From: Neocallimastix lanati (nom. inval.)
Taxonomy: Eukaryota; Neocallimastigomycota; Neocallimastigomycetes; Neocallimastigales; Neocallimastigaceae
DNA length: 64,000 bases
NCBI GenBank assembly: GCA_016946835.1
Contig: JACVTC010000194.1
Location: 96,001 to 160,000 of the forward strand
Direction of reading: 5' to 3'
Shown here: one piece after another, positions 11,121 through 24,817 of the stretch
How positions within the stretch are numbered: position 1 is the stretch's first letter
How the letters are laid out: every line of letters starts with the position of its first letter
Program-made: the position numbers and the translations under genes
The notes under the pieces: model-generated
The model's database searches: none
Told to the model about the DNA's origin: nothing
The model's input: the letters and a program-made list of their open reading frames with translations, nothing else

Positions 11121-12362
11121 TCTTTGAATTCCAATTCATCACTAAAAATAAATAATAATTTATGTTGACATTAATTTTTTTTATCATATTTAAAATATAA
11201 CATCATTAAAATATAATATAAAAAATGAAAAATACAAAAAAAAAAAAAAAAAATAAATAAATAAAAAAAATAAAAAAAAAAAAGATAATCAAAATAAACA
11301 AAAAGTAACAAAATGAATAAAAATATCATATGCTCGTCATAGATTAACAATTGAAGGAATCATAGCTTCTCAAGTGGCGGCAGATATGTAATTTTAGACC
11401 GGACTATTCATGAGGAGATCTATTGCTTATGAATATTAATATTAATATTCAAAACATAAATAAATAAATAAATAAATAAATAAATATAAAAAAAATTTTG
11501 AAAAATAAAATCATTAATAATATAATTTATTAAATATTTTAGATTGAGAAATAACAAATAAAGAAGGTAATAATTTAATTAATATTATTATTTCTATTAC
11601 ATATTTTTATATTTTTAGTACATACAAATAAATTATATATTTATTTTTTATAATTATAAAAATTTTTCCTTTAATTATGCCATAATATAATTTAATTGCA
11701 TAATATTATATATATAACTATAATAAAAAAAATTTATGCTCTTATAGATATTAATTAAACTTATCATAAATTATAAAAATATAGTATATATATATTGAAC
11801 TTTTTTTTTTTATTATTTTCTATTGTTACTTAACTTCATTTTTTCATTTAAAATATATATATATATAAAACGTTTCAGAATATCTTTAAGAAATATTTTA
11901 TAGAATTATATATTAATCTATACTTTAAAATGAAAGGTTCAAGAAAAACAAATACTCTAAATTTCACAAAAAATAACAAAAAAAAAGAAACACAAATATG
12001 GACTTATATTCATTTAAATAAGTAATATAAAAAATCTTATTTTTTTTATTTATTTATTTATTAATTTAATTTATTTATTTTAATTTTTTTTTTATTTATT
12101 TCTTTTTAATTGTTTATGTGTTTATTTGTTTATTTGTCTATTTTTTTAATAATATTTTAAAAGTAATAAATTAAATCTTCTAAAACCTATTCAGATTGAA
12201 AAACTCAATTTTATACAAATGATTAATCAAAATTTAAAAAGAGAAACCCAAGTCGCCCAAAAAGTATTTAATAATCCTAATCATAAAATACTTTATTTTA
12301 AATACATAATTATATATATATATATATATATATTCTGATGCATTATTTTTTTAAAAATAAAA

Positions 12363-12403
<41 letters not shown>

Positions 12404-12543
12404 ATATAAAAATTATAATGAAATTGAAAATAAAAACATTATTTTAGAGAATAGAAGGTAAAATTATTTACTAAGAACTTAAATATAATATTATTGAATT
12501 ACATGATATTTAATGAAATTATTAATTTTTATTATATTTATTA

Positions 12544-12584
<41 letters not shown>

Positions 12585-14958
12585 ATTATTATTATTAAAT
12601 TTTAAAACACTAAAAAAGTAAAATGGTGAAGAATTTTTTAAATTATAAATTAAATAATAAAAGATAAATATTATCTCTGTAACTGTAATACTAATATTAT
12701 TTAATATATTATATTTCAAAAATTTTTAACAAAAATTTTCTAATATATTATTTATTTTATTTCTTAATAAGATGGAACACATTTATAATCTTATATTTTT
12801 AAAATAAGCTAATAAATTAATATTCAACATGTAATATTAAACTTTTTTTAAAAAAAGAATTATTACAAATTTATTATAATAAAAAAATATTTATATAAAT
12901 TTAATATAATAAAAAATAATTAAATTTATTATAATAAAAAAATATTTATATAAATTTGATATAATAAAAAATAATTATATAAATTTATTATAATAAAAAT
13001 ATTTATATAAATTTAATATAATAAAAAATTATACAAATTTAATAAATATATTAATAAATATATTAATTTGCTTTAGTATATATTATATATTAAAAATAAA
13101 AATGTGAATAATTATTATTATGTATATATAGTATATTTCTTTTTTCAGATTAATTACATTTTGTCCTTTTTCGTCATTATTTAAATATATTTTCTATTTT
13201 CTTTTTTTCCATTTAAACTCGAAATAATATATATGTTATTCAATTAAGAATAATTATTATCAAAAATAATTATAAATTTTTCCATTTTAAAGTTTCATAT
13301 ATTATTCCAACTTTTTTTAAAGTTTCATATATTAATTCCAACTTTTAACTATAATTTTAATAAAAAGAAAAAATCATAATATTTCTTCATTTTCAGTTTA
13401 AAATAATTTCCATAATATCAAATTAAATTATTACAAACTATTTTAGGTTTTTTTTCTTTCTTTTTTTTTTGGTTATATTCGTATAATATATATTATTTAT
13501 TAATTAAATGATGGTATAATCTATTTGTCTTTTTTAGAAGGAAATTTTATTAATTATATAATGTATTTATTTTTTTTTTTTTTTAATATATCTTTCATAA
13601 TATGCCACATTAAAAATAAAATTTGGTGAAATCCATATGCCAAATGTATCACATCCCAAAATATATATCTAAAAATATATCTTTAAAACTAAATATTTTT
13701 GTGAAAAAGAAATATTATAATTATTAATTAATATTAACATATATCTTTATAATTAAATATTATTAAATAATTATTCTATTACTCTTTTTACAAAAATATT
13801 AAAATATATTTTTTTAATTAAATATTACTAAATTATTATTTAAATATTATTTTAATGAAAAATATTATAATTATTTTAGTATTATTTTCACAAAAGGTTA
13901 TTAATATAAAAAAAATCATTAATTTTATGAATACTTTTATATAGTAAATTATTATTTTATTATTATTAAATATAAGTTTATAGTTAGAGTTAATAATTAT
14001 TTAAAAATCATTATTAGAACAATATTAAAATACAAGATGTTTGAATACTATAATATTGATCATTAAATAAATATTATTAAAGAGTTATTAAATAATATGT
14101 TTTATATATTAAAATATAAAAGACTTTTTTAGTGTTTAGATTTTTTTTTTATTTTTTTTTTATTTTTATTTTTTTATTTTTTACATTTATATTATATTAA
14201 TATGTGATATTTAATATTAATATATAATAAACTAATATTTAATAATATGTTTTCTCAATTAACTAATATATATAATTTCTAATAAATATTACAATTTAAA
14301 GTTCTTTAATTTTTAGATAGATTATCTGAATTATTTTTAAACAATAATTAATTAAACTTGTAAATAATAAATATATTAAAATATAAAGTTATAAATATTT
14401 TTTTTTAGTAATTAAAATATTGATCCAAAAAGTAGAGTCGACAAAATTTTTAACTTATTTAATTTTTATTATATTAATTTTTTTTTTTTTTTTTAATATA
14501 CCATATAAATCCTTATTAAATTAATTAAATCTATTTTCATTGTTGATTTCTAAATAAAAATATATTAATGTGTTATTAAAAATAATAACTATATCATAAA
14601 ATAAAATATATAATTAATATTAACAAATACTACTGCTTTTTCATGATCTTTGAACTTATAACCATGAATAAAATCTATTAACATTTAATTTTATTTATTT
14701 ATTATTTAAAACAAAAAATTTATTTTACTATTTTTATGGATTGTATTAATATCTGTTTATTAAAAAAAATTTTTTTTATTATTATCAATAATAAAGTAAT
14801 TACAAGGAAAAATTAAAGTAAAAATAATTGATATTTATATAATTAAATGTTGCTTGTTACTATTAGAAAAGTATCATAAATTTATTACTAATATATTTAA
14901 GATATTACTAATGGAACATTTTATATTTATTCTGAATAACTTTAAATCAAATCAAATG
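11121..14958. other. A/T-rich desert with local repeats
   Basis: About 3.8 kb without a gene. A short island of ordinary complexity at 11330-11430 has no readable product. Repeats include AAAT tracts at 11460-11485, an A run at 12367-12400, an ATT tract at 12547-12582, and a duplicated stretch AAAGTTTCATATATTA near 13290-13345. Confidence 0.55.
12863..13040. repeat. Imperfect tandem repeat, about 58-bp unit
   Basis: The phrase TATTTATATAAATTT followed by (A/G)ATATAATAAAAAAT recurs about three times with small indels. Confidence 0.6.
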
Positions 14959-14968
14959 GTGTTTTATG

Positions 14969-15236
14969 GGTGTGGTGCATTTCGCCAGGTTGCATTTCGC
15001 CATTTTTAAAGCATGTGGCGTATTACAAAAATGTGGCATTTCGCCAAATTGAAAATTATTAAATAAATAAATAAGTCAATAAATAAAAATAAATATTATT
15101 AATATCGAATAAAAGCAATTTTAAAAAAAAGTTATTTTGAATTAATATTTATTTATTTATTCATTTATTTATATCAATACTCCACTTGTTGAAATGTAAC
15201 CTGTCGAAATGCAATTTGGGGAAATGCAACTCTCCC
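14969..15236. mobile_element. 268-bp TIR element with CATTTCG subrepeats, complete copy
   Basis: The left end reads GGTGTGGTGCATTTCGCCA then GGTTGCATTTCGCC. The right end, reverse-complemented, reads GGGAGAGTTGCATTTCCCCA then AATTGCATTTCG. Both ends therefore carry two tandem GCATTTC repeats. GTGTTTTATG flanks both sides (14959-14968 and 15237-15246), a 10-bp direct repeat that looks like a target-site duplication of 8-10 bp, as in hAT or Mutator-like elements. It has no coding capacity, so it would be non-autonomous. Related ends occur at 31270, 42804 and 45695. Confidence 0.7.
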
Positions 15237-15628
15237 GTGTTTTATGAAAGTAAAACTAATCTTTAATTATTAAAATTTATAAAAGAGGTAATCTAATCCT
15301 GAAGTGATTAAATATTTTTAATAATAATAATAATAATAATTGTTAACAATCAAGATTATTATATAATAATTATATAATAACATAAATTTAATTTAATAAA
15401 AAATGTATATACATATAAATTTATTCTAACATATGACATCACATGTATTTATTCATAATTAATTTTAATCATATATTTATGTAAACAATTGTTATACTTT
15501 AAAACTGTACTCTCTCTCTTTTACCTTTTATATAAAACTTAAATAAATAAAGTGTTAATAATAATTATTAATACAAAACAATATTAAAGGTATTATTTTG
15601 TCTTTGTGTCTTTTACTACCGATAGTCG

Positions 15629-15911
<283 letters not shown>

Positions 15912-16732
15912 TAAAATTTTAAGAAACCTTATGATTCCATTTGGGTCATCTACAGTATGAAATTCTGACTCTAGACATTGATTCTTCAAATACTTTTTCA
16001 AATTTTTCGTGGTTGAAATTTGGAGTGATTACTTTTATCCTGAAGAAACTATCAATGAATTTAGTAATTCTTTTCCCTTACAAAAAAATATAAATATAGA
16101 AAAATTAAAAAAAAGGAAATTAAAATAATATGAAGTTTTTTCATTTTTTTATAGTTGATAATTATTTAAATAAAATAAAATAGTTGTATATTTTGTTATA
16201 ATGAATAATCTCTCTCTCTCTCTCTCTCTTTTTTTTTATTATCTTTAAATTTTTTGATTTTTTAATCTATTAAAAAACCACGGAATAATGTAATAATTTT
16301 CTGTAAAATAATCATATATAAACTAAAATGAAAATGCATATAAAATGTAAGTAGTGAAAAACTATAAAAAGATTTTCATCTATTAAATAAAGTATTAAAC
16401 ACAAGCTTTGGAGTAAATCAATCTCCTACAGTTTCATTTTACAATAGCTACGTGAGAATTTAAATAATACTATAGAAAAATACATATAACTCTAAAGAAA
16501 AAAAAACAATAATATATAGAAACTACATGATATTATTAATTATATAACTCCAATGTTACTACATATCCAGTTTAAAACAATATAAAATATCAAGTTCACT
16601 TTCTATAGTCTTCCTTTTTTTTTTTTAGATTTAGAGAAAACTTTATTTAATTTATAATAATAATAAAATTACATAATTTTAAAGAAAAAAAAATTATAAA
16701 ATACATGAAATAAAATATTATATATTGTAAAA
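15912..16732. other. A/T-rich spacer
   Basis: No gene seen. It includes a (TC)n tract at 16210-16229 and T runs. Confidence 0.6.
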
Positions 16733-17590
16733 TTATAAAAGTGCGTTAGAAGCAATAGCCTCTAACTTTTCCCATTCATCGATGATAACACGACGTCCGT
16801 TATTGCGAGTAATAATTTCAGAATTAGTGTTTTCTAACGAATCTGTATTAGTTTTTTTCACCGGGAGGTGAAAATCCATGCCTTATCATTTCGACGTCGA
16901 CGCTCTTGGCAACGGTAGATTCAACGGAATACCATTTCATCATCAATCTATAAGATCGACAAATTAAAGGTATTACGTTTGTTAAAAACTCCGCAATCCC
17001 CACAAAATACGGAACAGTCGACGAAGTTGAACTTTGTTTAAAAATATTGTCAACTAATTGTCTTTGTTTCACATCATTAAGTTTAATTTTTTCATATATT
17101 GAACACCCGCTAATAAATATTATTATCACAGTCCTTTTCTGAATCTAAAGAAACATTCAAAGATTTTTGTTCAATTATCATTGCAAACTTCAAAAAGAGA
17201 TCATCTAAAAAAGGTAAAGATTTATTTCTGTAATTTTCTAATTCTTTACAGGCAAAGATCCAGTGAGAAAAGCTAAGTACACTAACACCACAACATGGGC
17301 AACATTTAGGGTAATCTCCTGAGACTATTTTTCTTTTAATGGAAATACTAATGTCAAATTTAAAGTGAAACCTAATTCGAGAAATCCAAAAGAATCCTAA
17401 TTGATACTTAGGATATTGAAATGTTAATTCTTTGATTTCTGAAATAAATCCAAAATCATTCTCCTTGTAAATAATTGTTTTTTAGCTTTTGAAGGTTTGA
17501 AGACATCTCTTTCCCAGTAAGATTTCTTTTCTTTATTTCACTTGATTTTTTACCATTTAATTTCTTATCCAAATTCCTTGATTCTTTAGT
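16733..17590 (-). mobile_element. LINE ORF2 C-terminal fragment (family C)
   Basis: On the - strand a broken frame reads GFFWISRIRFHFKFD, then a zinc-type motif CCPCCGVSVLSFSHWIFAC (C..C..8..H....C), typical of non-LTR retrotransposon ORF2 C-termini. After stops it resumes as a 93-codon frame (16848-17129) with PYFVGIAEFLTNVIPLICRS and KSVDVEMIRHGF. A last frameshift leads to EWEKLEAIASNALL and a TAA at 16733-16735. The post-zinc domain resembles those in the fragments at 25200 and 32290. The RT domain is missing. A shorter relative lies at 50520-51080. Confidence 0.75.
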
Positions 17591-17841
17591 TCATGAGTAG
17601 TGTGACATAGTAGGAATATTATTAGTGAGATGATTAATAATATATATATAGTAGAAGAAAAGAAAAATTTAAAGATATAGGAGAAAAAATAAAACAAAAT
17701 AATATTGTTAGCAGTATAGTGTAGAAAAACCTTTTGATTGAATAATTGATTTAAAAACTAAATTTATGATTTATATAAATAAGATTGAGATTGCATATAA
17801 CTTGAAAAATAATTAAAAAATTTTACTGTTATACTATTTGC

Positions 17842-18009
17842 TTATCTCCTCAGAAACCCAACAGCTTAGGTTCCATTATCGGGGACTTTAGAATAGATAA
17901 CCATCGATTATCATCAGAATCACAGAAAGCTGTAATTAATACACTTGATATAGGCTTTTCCATCAACCTTCTATGGTCCTGGAAATACAGTATACATCAT
18001 TGGGGTTAA
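17842..18009 (+). pseudogene. Possible LINE endonuclease scrap
   Basis: An open stretch reads LSPQKPNSLGSIIGDFRIDN, then HRLSSESQKA and ends HHWG plus a stop. GDFxID with SxSQ is reminiscent of the apurinic-endonuclease domain of non-LTR retrotransposons (GDFN motif). It is on the opposite strand to the other LINE pieces. One motif only, so the call is weak. Confidence 0.35.
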
Positions 18010-18310
18010 TAATTAATTATAATAAAAATAAATTTATGTATTAATTTATTTCTTTTTTAATTTATATTTAAAGTAAAATAAATAAGAAATTAATAACATA
18101 TTTACTATTTACATCATTAGATGTAATATCTATTTTAACCTATATAGTTAATATTCATGTATAATATTATATATTACCATCTAAAAAATAGAGTAAAAAA
18201 AAAATTAAAATTTATTAAAATCAACAAATAATAAGTGATTTAATATAACTCCATGTTTTTTTTTTTTAAAAAAATTTTATTTATGCTTTTTTTAGGATAA
18301 TACATATAAA

Positions 18311-18343
<33 letters not shown>

Positions 18344-18665
18344 TGTTATTTAATTTTCAAAAATATAATCTTCAGAAATTGAAATAAAAAAAGATTATGT
18401 AATATTATTATTTACATAAATAAACAAAAAAAAATGATAGATAAAATATATATAATACCATGATAAATAAAACTTTATACATTTATTAATACAAATAATA
18501 ATTTAAACTATAAAATTTTTATTTTTATTTCAATTACAAAATGTATATTTCTCATGGTTAACCATATATATGAATTAATAATAAAACTTTTAATAATTTC
18601 AATAATTAATTATTTATAACACTTAATAATTCCATATATAATTTATAAAATAATTCCTGATTAAA
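18010..18665. other. A/T-rich 3' flank of GH6 gene 2
   Basis: No gene seen; T-rich tracts at 18257-18272 and 18329-18344. The part next to 18665 should include the 3' untranslated region of gene 2. Confidence 0.6.
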
Positions 18666-20144
18666 TCAGAGTGGTGGGTTAGCATTCTTAATACCTTGTT
18701 CAAAGTGCTTTTGGAACCATTGACCGGCTTCTGGAGCTGGCTTCATAGCGGTTTCATGACCACAATAACCATCGAAACGAGCAGCACTTTCATCAGAGGT
18801 ACCATCGGATTCACCAAGTGGCTTAATCCAGTAGAAAGCATCAAGGTAATCCATACCAGAAACTGGACTGGCTTGTGGTCTGGCACCAACACCAACTCCA
18901 GTTTGGTTACACCATTCACCTGGGTGCTTACGGTCAACCTTCTTACCATTACGAGAACTATCAGAAACAAAGTAAACTGATTGAATACCAGCAGACTTGA
19001 AGTCCTTAGAAATGGCTTCTAAGTATCTCTTTTCATCTGGACATGGATTCCATTCAGTATCTGGTCCACGAGAAAGAGTTGGATCTTCCCATGGAGTGTA
19101 GTTAGAAACATTATCAGTGAAACCACGAACCTTACCTGGAGCACCAGAGCTGATAACCTTAGCATAAACCTTACCAGCCTTTTCACGGTTATCATCCCAA
19201 CCTAACCAGAAGGCGTGACCAATATCAAGATACATAGCAACATGTGGAAGAACACCGAACTTTTGAATTAAGTAAGCATGACCATCAAGATAGTATTTTT
19301 CGGAATCAGCACAAGCTGGAGTAGATTCAAGGTTAGTAACTAAGTTAGCAAGTGAATCTGGTTCAACAATAAGAACAACTGGTTGAGATTTGTAAGTCTT
19401 TAAGTGACCTTCAATAACATCAATGTATTCAGACTTGTAACGAGCTAAGTCACCATCATTGGCAAGAAGTTCACCATTAGAAGCAAGAGCGTGACAATCA
19501 CGACCTGGTAAATCATAAACGACGAAAACAGTTAAGATATCCTTACCACTAGATTGGTGTTGAGATTGAGCTCCTTGTAAGTTAGATTCTAACCAACTTT
19601 GCATGTTCTTAATGGTATCTAACCAGATAGCATTAGAGTAGGTCTTCATCTTTTCAGCCTTAGCAATAAGGGAAGAATCGGACATTTGAGCAATTGCTCC
19701 ATCAACTTCTTCAACATAGTATGGATTAATGTAGAATTCAACTCCGCTAAATGGATTTCCAGAAATAGTGAATTGTTCACCAGATGGAGTAACGCTACCA
19801 CCACCAGTACTACCACCAGTACTACCACCAGTAGAACCAGTTGGAATACCACACCAGTCACCATTTTCAACACCCCATTTACCATCATTATCAGTGTAAT
19901 AAACTTGAGCACTGGAAGATGAACAACATGGATAACCTAAACTTGTAGACCAACAAGCAGCTGGGGAAGGAGTATCAGCAATACCACACCAGTTACCATT
20001 TTCGACACCCCATTTACCATCATTATCAGTGTAAGCAACAGTGTTTCCTTTACAACATGGGTAACCTAATCTTTCAGCAAAACAAGCAGCGGAAGCCTTA
20101 GCGGCAAGAGCAGCAACAGCAGTTAAAACAATAGAAGTCTTCAT
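18666..20144 (-). CDS. GH6 gene 2: dockerin-bearing cellulase
   Basis: A 492-residue secreted GH6 enzyme. The signal peptide (1-20) ends AKASAA. Dockerin 1 begins [11 protein letters not shown] and dockerin 2 begins [11 protein letters not shown]; both end WCGI. The linker is a run of STGG repeats, the most regular linker of the seven. The catalytic domain has [15 protein letters not shown] and KPLGESDG like its paralogues. Distinctive features are the insertion HQSSGKD in place of the shorter SKK or ASGKD, the segment [16 protein letters not shown] shared only with gene 7, and [10 protein letters not shown], where Ser replaces the Cys found in the other six ([10 protein letters not shown]). 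Stop codon is TGA, unlike most of the others. The Cys loss could remove a disulfide partner. Confidence 0.97.
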   Translation of the reverse strand: MKTSIVLTAVAALAAKASAACFAERLGYPCCKGNTVAYTDNDGKWGVENGNWCGIADTPSPAACWSTSLGYPCCSSSSAQVYYTDNDGKWGVENGDWCGIPTGSTGGSTGGSTGGGSVTPSGEQFTISGNPFSGVEFYINPYYVEEVDGAIAQMSDSSLIAKAEKMKTYSNAIWLDTIKNMQSWLESNLQGAQSQHQSSGKDILTVFVVYDLPGRDCHALASNGELLANDGDLARYKSEYIDVIEGHLKTYKSQPVVLIVEPDSLANLVTNLESTPACADSEKYYLDGHAYLIQKFGVLPHVAMYLDIGHAFWLGWDDNREKAGKVYAKVISSGAPGKVRGFTDNVSNYTPWEDPTLSRGPDTEWNPCPDEKRYLEAISKDFKSAGIQSVYFVSDSSRNGKKVDRKHPGEWCNQTGVGVGARPQASPVSGMDYLDAFYWIKPLGESDGTSDESAARFDGYCGHETAMKPAPEAGQWFQKHFEQGIKNANPPL

Positions 20145-20282
20145 TTTTATTTCTAATAATTTAAACTTTTTAATTAATTATAAATAATAAATACAATTAA
20201 AATAAAAAAAAATTCTTTATAAATCTATACTAAATTTTTTTAAAAATAATAAAAAATATACAATTTTATTGTTATATAATAA

Positions 20283-20299
20283 TTTTCTTCCAGAGAAAA
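20283..20299 (-). promoter_or_regulatory. Conserved 17-bp palindromic element, gene 2
   Basis: A perfect consensus copy, TTTTCTTCCAGAGAAAA on the + strand, 138 bp before the gene 2 ATG. The surrounding flank does not resemble those of genes 3-6, so its presence is not explained by recent copying. Confidence 0.8.
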
Positions 20300-20354
20300 C
20301 TTTTATTTATATTACAATTGAATTGAAGATAAACAAAATAAGAAGAAAACACAT

Positions 20355-20363
20355 CCTTTTATA
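20355..20363 (-). promoter_or_regulatory. TATA-like box, gene 2
   Basis: TATAAAAGG on the - strand, 55 bp upstream of the 17-bp element, followed by GTGTGTTT-like text (ATGTGTTTTC) as in genes 3-5. Confidence 0.6.
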
Positions 20364-20399
20364 TTCTAAATCAAATTATAAAAAAAAGTCTATTTAATA

Positions 20400-22016
20400 A
20401 AAGTCTAAAAAATTTTAATTTTTTAATATTTCTTTTATTATTATTAAATTATTATTTGCGCCGCAGGTAATAAATTAAAAAAAATTTTTCCGTAAGAACA
20501 ATGATAATCATTTATTTGTATTATATGGAATTTAACTAATTAGGAAAATTTTAGTATCTTTTCAAATTATAAAAATTTTTTAAATTATATTTCAAGAATA
20601 TGATTGGTCTATTTTAATTTTCAGAATAAATTAAAATTTTGATTTAAATACTTTATAATTATTATTTATATATTAAATATTTAATGAAGATTTATTAATA
20701 AACAAGAATTTGAAAAAATAAAATATTTATTATTTACATCTTTACTTTTTTTAGTCACGTCACTAGTAATAATCTTATACACGTGTAATAAAAGATAATT
20801 AAAAAATATATAAAATATGTTTTTATACTACTTTTATTTTATTTCCTTCAAAAATTATAGAAATTTTTATTTATAAATTTTAGGTATTTTTAAATTCTTA
20901 AATTTCTTTTTATAATTTAATATGTATAATATTTATTATTAAAAACAAAAATTAATTTGAAAAAACTAATATTAATATAATGTATTTTAAACGGTTAAAA
21001 ATGTGTCAAATATATTAGTAATTATAAGTATATTAGAAATTAAAGAATTAATAAAAGTTTTAAAACTTATGAATGGTAACTAAAAATTAAATTTTTAAAA
21101 TATTGAAACTTTATAATTAATTACTTTTATTATACCATATAATTAATAAATAATAAACTTTTTATTAATTTTTATCTTGAATTTTTTGTACTTTTGATAT
21201 TTTCAAAATATTATTTATTTGTTTTTTATTTTATATTAATTAATTAATTAATTAATATAAATAATATTTTTATCTTTTCCATTTATCTATAATGGGAATA
21301 AACTTAAAAAAAAATTAATAGATACATAAAATTAATTTGTTATTAATTAATTAATTTTTTTTTTGAAAAACTTTAAAATATAAACTTTATTATTGATCTA
21401 CATTAAATTCAAAAAAATTTTAACTAATAAAATTCATTAATAGTATGTATTAGTAAATACATATAAATAAATAAATTAATAAATAAAAAACTAAATTTAC
21501 TTAAATAAATATGTAATAATTAACAAATATATCTTTGTAATTATATTCATGAAATAATTAATTTTAGGATATTTAATTCATAAATATTTAATAAAATTTT
21601 GTTTGAATATTTTATATTTAATACAATAAATGTAATAAACATATAAGATTTATACATGTATTATATATTTTATGATAATTAATATTAATAATTAAAAGTT
21701 TTGCATTTAATCAGCTGTCCAATAATTAAAATATATGTATATGTCTTGTTTTAATAAGATAATTATATCAATTAAAAAATGTAATTTATTATGACATTAT
21801 GGCATTATTTTTATTTATAAATATATTTTTTATTAAAAATTAATATAACTATTCTATTTAAAATTAAATTTTATATTAGGTAGGTAATCGTAAATGAATA
21901 TTAAATTATGTATAAAATATGTAATTACAATTTTGTTATTAATTTTATTTTAAATGAATATAAAAAAATTTTTAAAAAAAATCTGTGACAAATTATATAA
22001 ATCAAAATGAATATAT
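20400..22016. other. A/T-rich spacer upstream of gene 2
   Basis: No gene seen. A few G+C-containing islets (GCGCCGCAGG near 20458; CACGTCACTAG near 20756) have no partner that I can find. A (TTAA)n tract lies at 21238-21256. Confidence 0.55.
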
Positions 22017-22020
22017 ATTT

Positions 22021-22501
22021 TGATATGAAATAGAAATAAAAACTCTAATTAATAATAAATTTATGTTAATTAAGAAATGTAGTAAAAGCATAAATTTATG
22101 TATTAATCTAGTTTTTATTGTATTTCTTATTAGAAATTAATTTATATATTTTTATTATTTAATTTTAACATTAATGAAAGTAAATTAATATTTATACTTT
22201 AATATAGGAAAACTTTATTATAGTAAATAATTATAAAAGAGAAAAATATTTAGAAATAGTTTTATTTCATTGTCCAAGAATAAGAAATAGTAGATTATAG
22301 TAATTCTTGAGATCAAAATATGAAAATAAATATTAATTTTAAGAATAAATGTTAGTTTACAATTTTAATAATGATAAGTAAATGTAATTCTTTTAAATAA
22401 ATAAAATTTAAATAAAAATATTTTTATAAAACATATAAATTATATCCCCCAAATAAAGAATAAACCTTAAAAGAACCGAACCTGAACTTCGTACTTTATC
22501 A
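22021..22501. mobile_element. TGATA-ended short transposon, copy 1 (481 bp)
   Basis: It begins TGATATGAAATAG and ends CGTACTTTATCA, so the terminal five bases are inverted. ATTT flanks both sides (22017-22020 and 22502-22505). The interior matches copies at 37471 and 43557 over its full length, while the flanks do not match. It has no open frame, so it is a non-autonomous (MITE-like) element. The right end carries a G+C-richer block, AAAGAACCGAACCTGAACTT, shared by all copies. Confidence 0.8.
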
Positions 22502-22505
22502 ATTT

Positions 22506-22920
22506 TTAATATTTATTTCAGTATATGACTATATTAATATGCAATTTAAATAAATTTAAATATTAAACACAAAATATAAATGTATATTTAATATATATTT
22601 AAATTCATTATTATAATCTTTTTTATATATTTTTATTATTAAAATATAATCAAATATATTTTTATAATTAAATAACCTTTTTTATATATTTTTACTATTA
22701 TAAAATAATCAAATATATTATTATAATTTATTAAATTAAATATACTTAATCTGATATTTTTATTTATTTAATTTTATTATTATATTTATATTTTTACCAT
22801 AATTTACATATAACTACTAATATATAATTGAATTTTATTTTATTTTTAATATATAATTGAAAATATATTCATATTATGTATGAATGAATATATAAAAAAT
22901 AGTAAATTATTATACGTAAC
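22506..22920. other. A/T-rich spacer
   Basis: No gene seen; imperfect direct repeats of TATTTTTATTATT and AATATATTTTTATAATT-like text. Confidence 0.5.
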
Positions 22921-22934
22921 AAAAAAAAAAAAAA

Positions 22935-23230
22935 AACGCATGAATTGTTCACCGATATTTATATCAAAAGAAAACATAAATTATTATGGATTCCATATAA
23001 ACATTTATTATTTTAAATATCTCATTTGCTAAAACTATCAACTAATTTGTAGCATTAGTTGAAAAATAATATATTCAACATAAATCTGTAAATCAAAAAG
23101 TTAATGAGCCTTGAAATGAAACATTAACACTATCATCTCATTATTTATAATATATCATTTACTATCAAATTAGGTAACTTAATTTTAAGGAGAAATAAGA
23201 AACAGAATCCTTAGTATCATTTATAATAAT
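22935..23230 (-). pseudogene. Decayed GH6 dockerin-region relic
   Basis: TGAATTGTTCACC encodes the GEQF found just after the linker of live GH6 genes. Going up, GGATTCCATATAAAC and the text after it align with the codons for K W G V E N G ... C G I, with TGG to TGA and GAA to TAA changes. A second, weaker dockerin-like stretch follows near 23130-23190 (CATTTACTATC for CATTTACCATC). The catalytic part is missing on its 3' side. Since the relic at 23440 is a C-terminal piece lying upstream, these are two separate dead copies. Confidence 0.55.
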
Positions 23231-23439
23231 AATAATATTTATATTAATAAATAGAAATAATTTCTCTATATTATATATTAAGTTTTATTTAGATTATATA
23301 GTGAAATATAATTATATTTAATTAAACTTACAGTAATAATTACTATTGTTAATTAAATTAAAAATTATCTAAATATTATGAAATAACTACTATTAGCTAA
23401 AGATATTGTAAAATTTGAAGAATTATAATAAATAACAAT

Positions 23440-23915
23440 GAAAATGATGATATCTAGACTTATGATAGCATCAAATCCATAGTAACTATTAAAATAAGTT
23501 TAACTTTCATATGATGTATTATCAAATTTATCAAATGATTTAATTTTATAGAATTTACCAAAATATAACTTATGATATATTGGATTAGCCAGTAACCTAG
23601 TATTAATACCGTACCCAATCTGATTACTTCATTTATAAAGTGATACTGGTTAACTTTCTTACTATTATAACAACTATCATAAATGAAGTAAATCAATTCA
23701 GAATCAATGATTTGAATTCCTTTAACTCGTTTATGTATTATTATAGTTATATATTTTATTTTCTTTAAATTACATAAAATATTGGGTCATTCCATTGTAT
23801 TCATTATTTTATTATAACAGGTACAGACTAATTTCATAGAGAAAACATAAAATCTAAAAAGTAAGATATAATGATAACTATTCCAATTTAATGAATAATT
23901 TTTTCTAAAAGATGG
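23440..23915 (-). pseudogene. Decayed GH6 C-terminal relic, unit 1
   Basis: A frame on the - strand reads IYFIYDSCYNSKKVNQYHF, then INEVIRLGTVLILGYWLIQ. This aligns without gaps to [37 protein letters not shown] of the live GH6 genes. Homology goes on downstream through the region for [10 protein letters not shown] and [13 protein letters not shown], and upstream through the region for [10 protein letters not shown] toward LGWDDN. Most changes are G/C to A/T. The N-terminal half and start are gone. The same relic stands beside units 2, 3 and 4 (30390, 38000, 44720). Confidence 0.85.
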
Positions 23916-24035
23916 AATTATTTTATATTATTAATGTGAAAAAAAAAAGTAAGACAAACAAACATGTTAAATAAAGTAAAAATAATTAAAGATTAAAAAA
24001 AATCTATTTCACAAGCTATAATTTTATTTTTTTAT

Positions 24036-24088
<53 letters not shown>

Positions 24089-24771
24089 TTTATTTATTTA
24101 TTTTTTTTTTCTATATATATACATTAACACATTAACAATTATTATGTATAAAAAAAATTGTTAGTTGATTAAAACATTTAGAAGATAGTGATAATTTAAA
24201 AAATAAAAATATAAAATATATATATTGAAAGTTATGAATGTTACTATTTTGATATGCTATTAAAAATGATTGTTTAATTTTTCTAAAAATTTAAAAATAT
24301 AATAGAAAATAATAAAATATATATTAATTATTATATAATAAAAGATTAATATTAAAATTGAAAATAAGAAAAAACAAATGAACAATTGATTAAATAATTT
24401 AAATAAAAGATTAATGAGTTCATGTTTTATTTATGAAATAAATTTCGAAATTAATGTACATAATTTATGTTCATAATAAAATAATAAAGATATTAGATTT
24501 AATATAAGTTTATTACATATTAAAGTATAAATAAAATTAAAATTTTACTAAACTTTTTATATAATGTTAATACGTAAATTGTTATTATATATACAAAGTA
24601 TTGAGATCCTTATTAGAAAAAGTTACTATTTCTTAATATATTTAATATATTTGATGGGCAATAATTAAAATTCTATAAAATATTTTTTAATATATAATAT
24701 TTTGTTGTTTATACTTATTAATTCATTATAAATAACAAACAAACAAACAAACAAACAAACAAACAAACAAA

Positions 24772-24817
<46 letters not shown>

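Noticed and set aside
12522-12719. 65-codon Asn-rich frame
   Set aside because: Lies over an ATT tract in A/T-rich DNA, with no coding-like text outside it.
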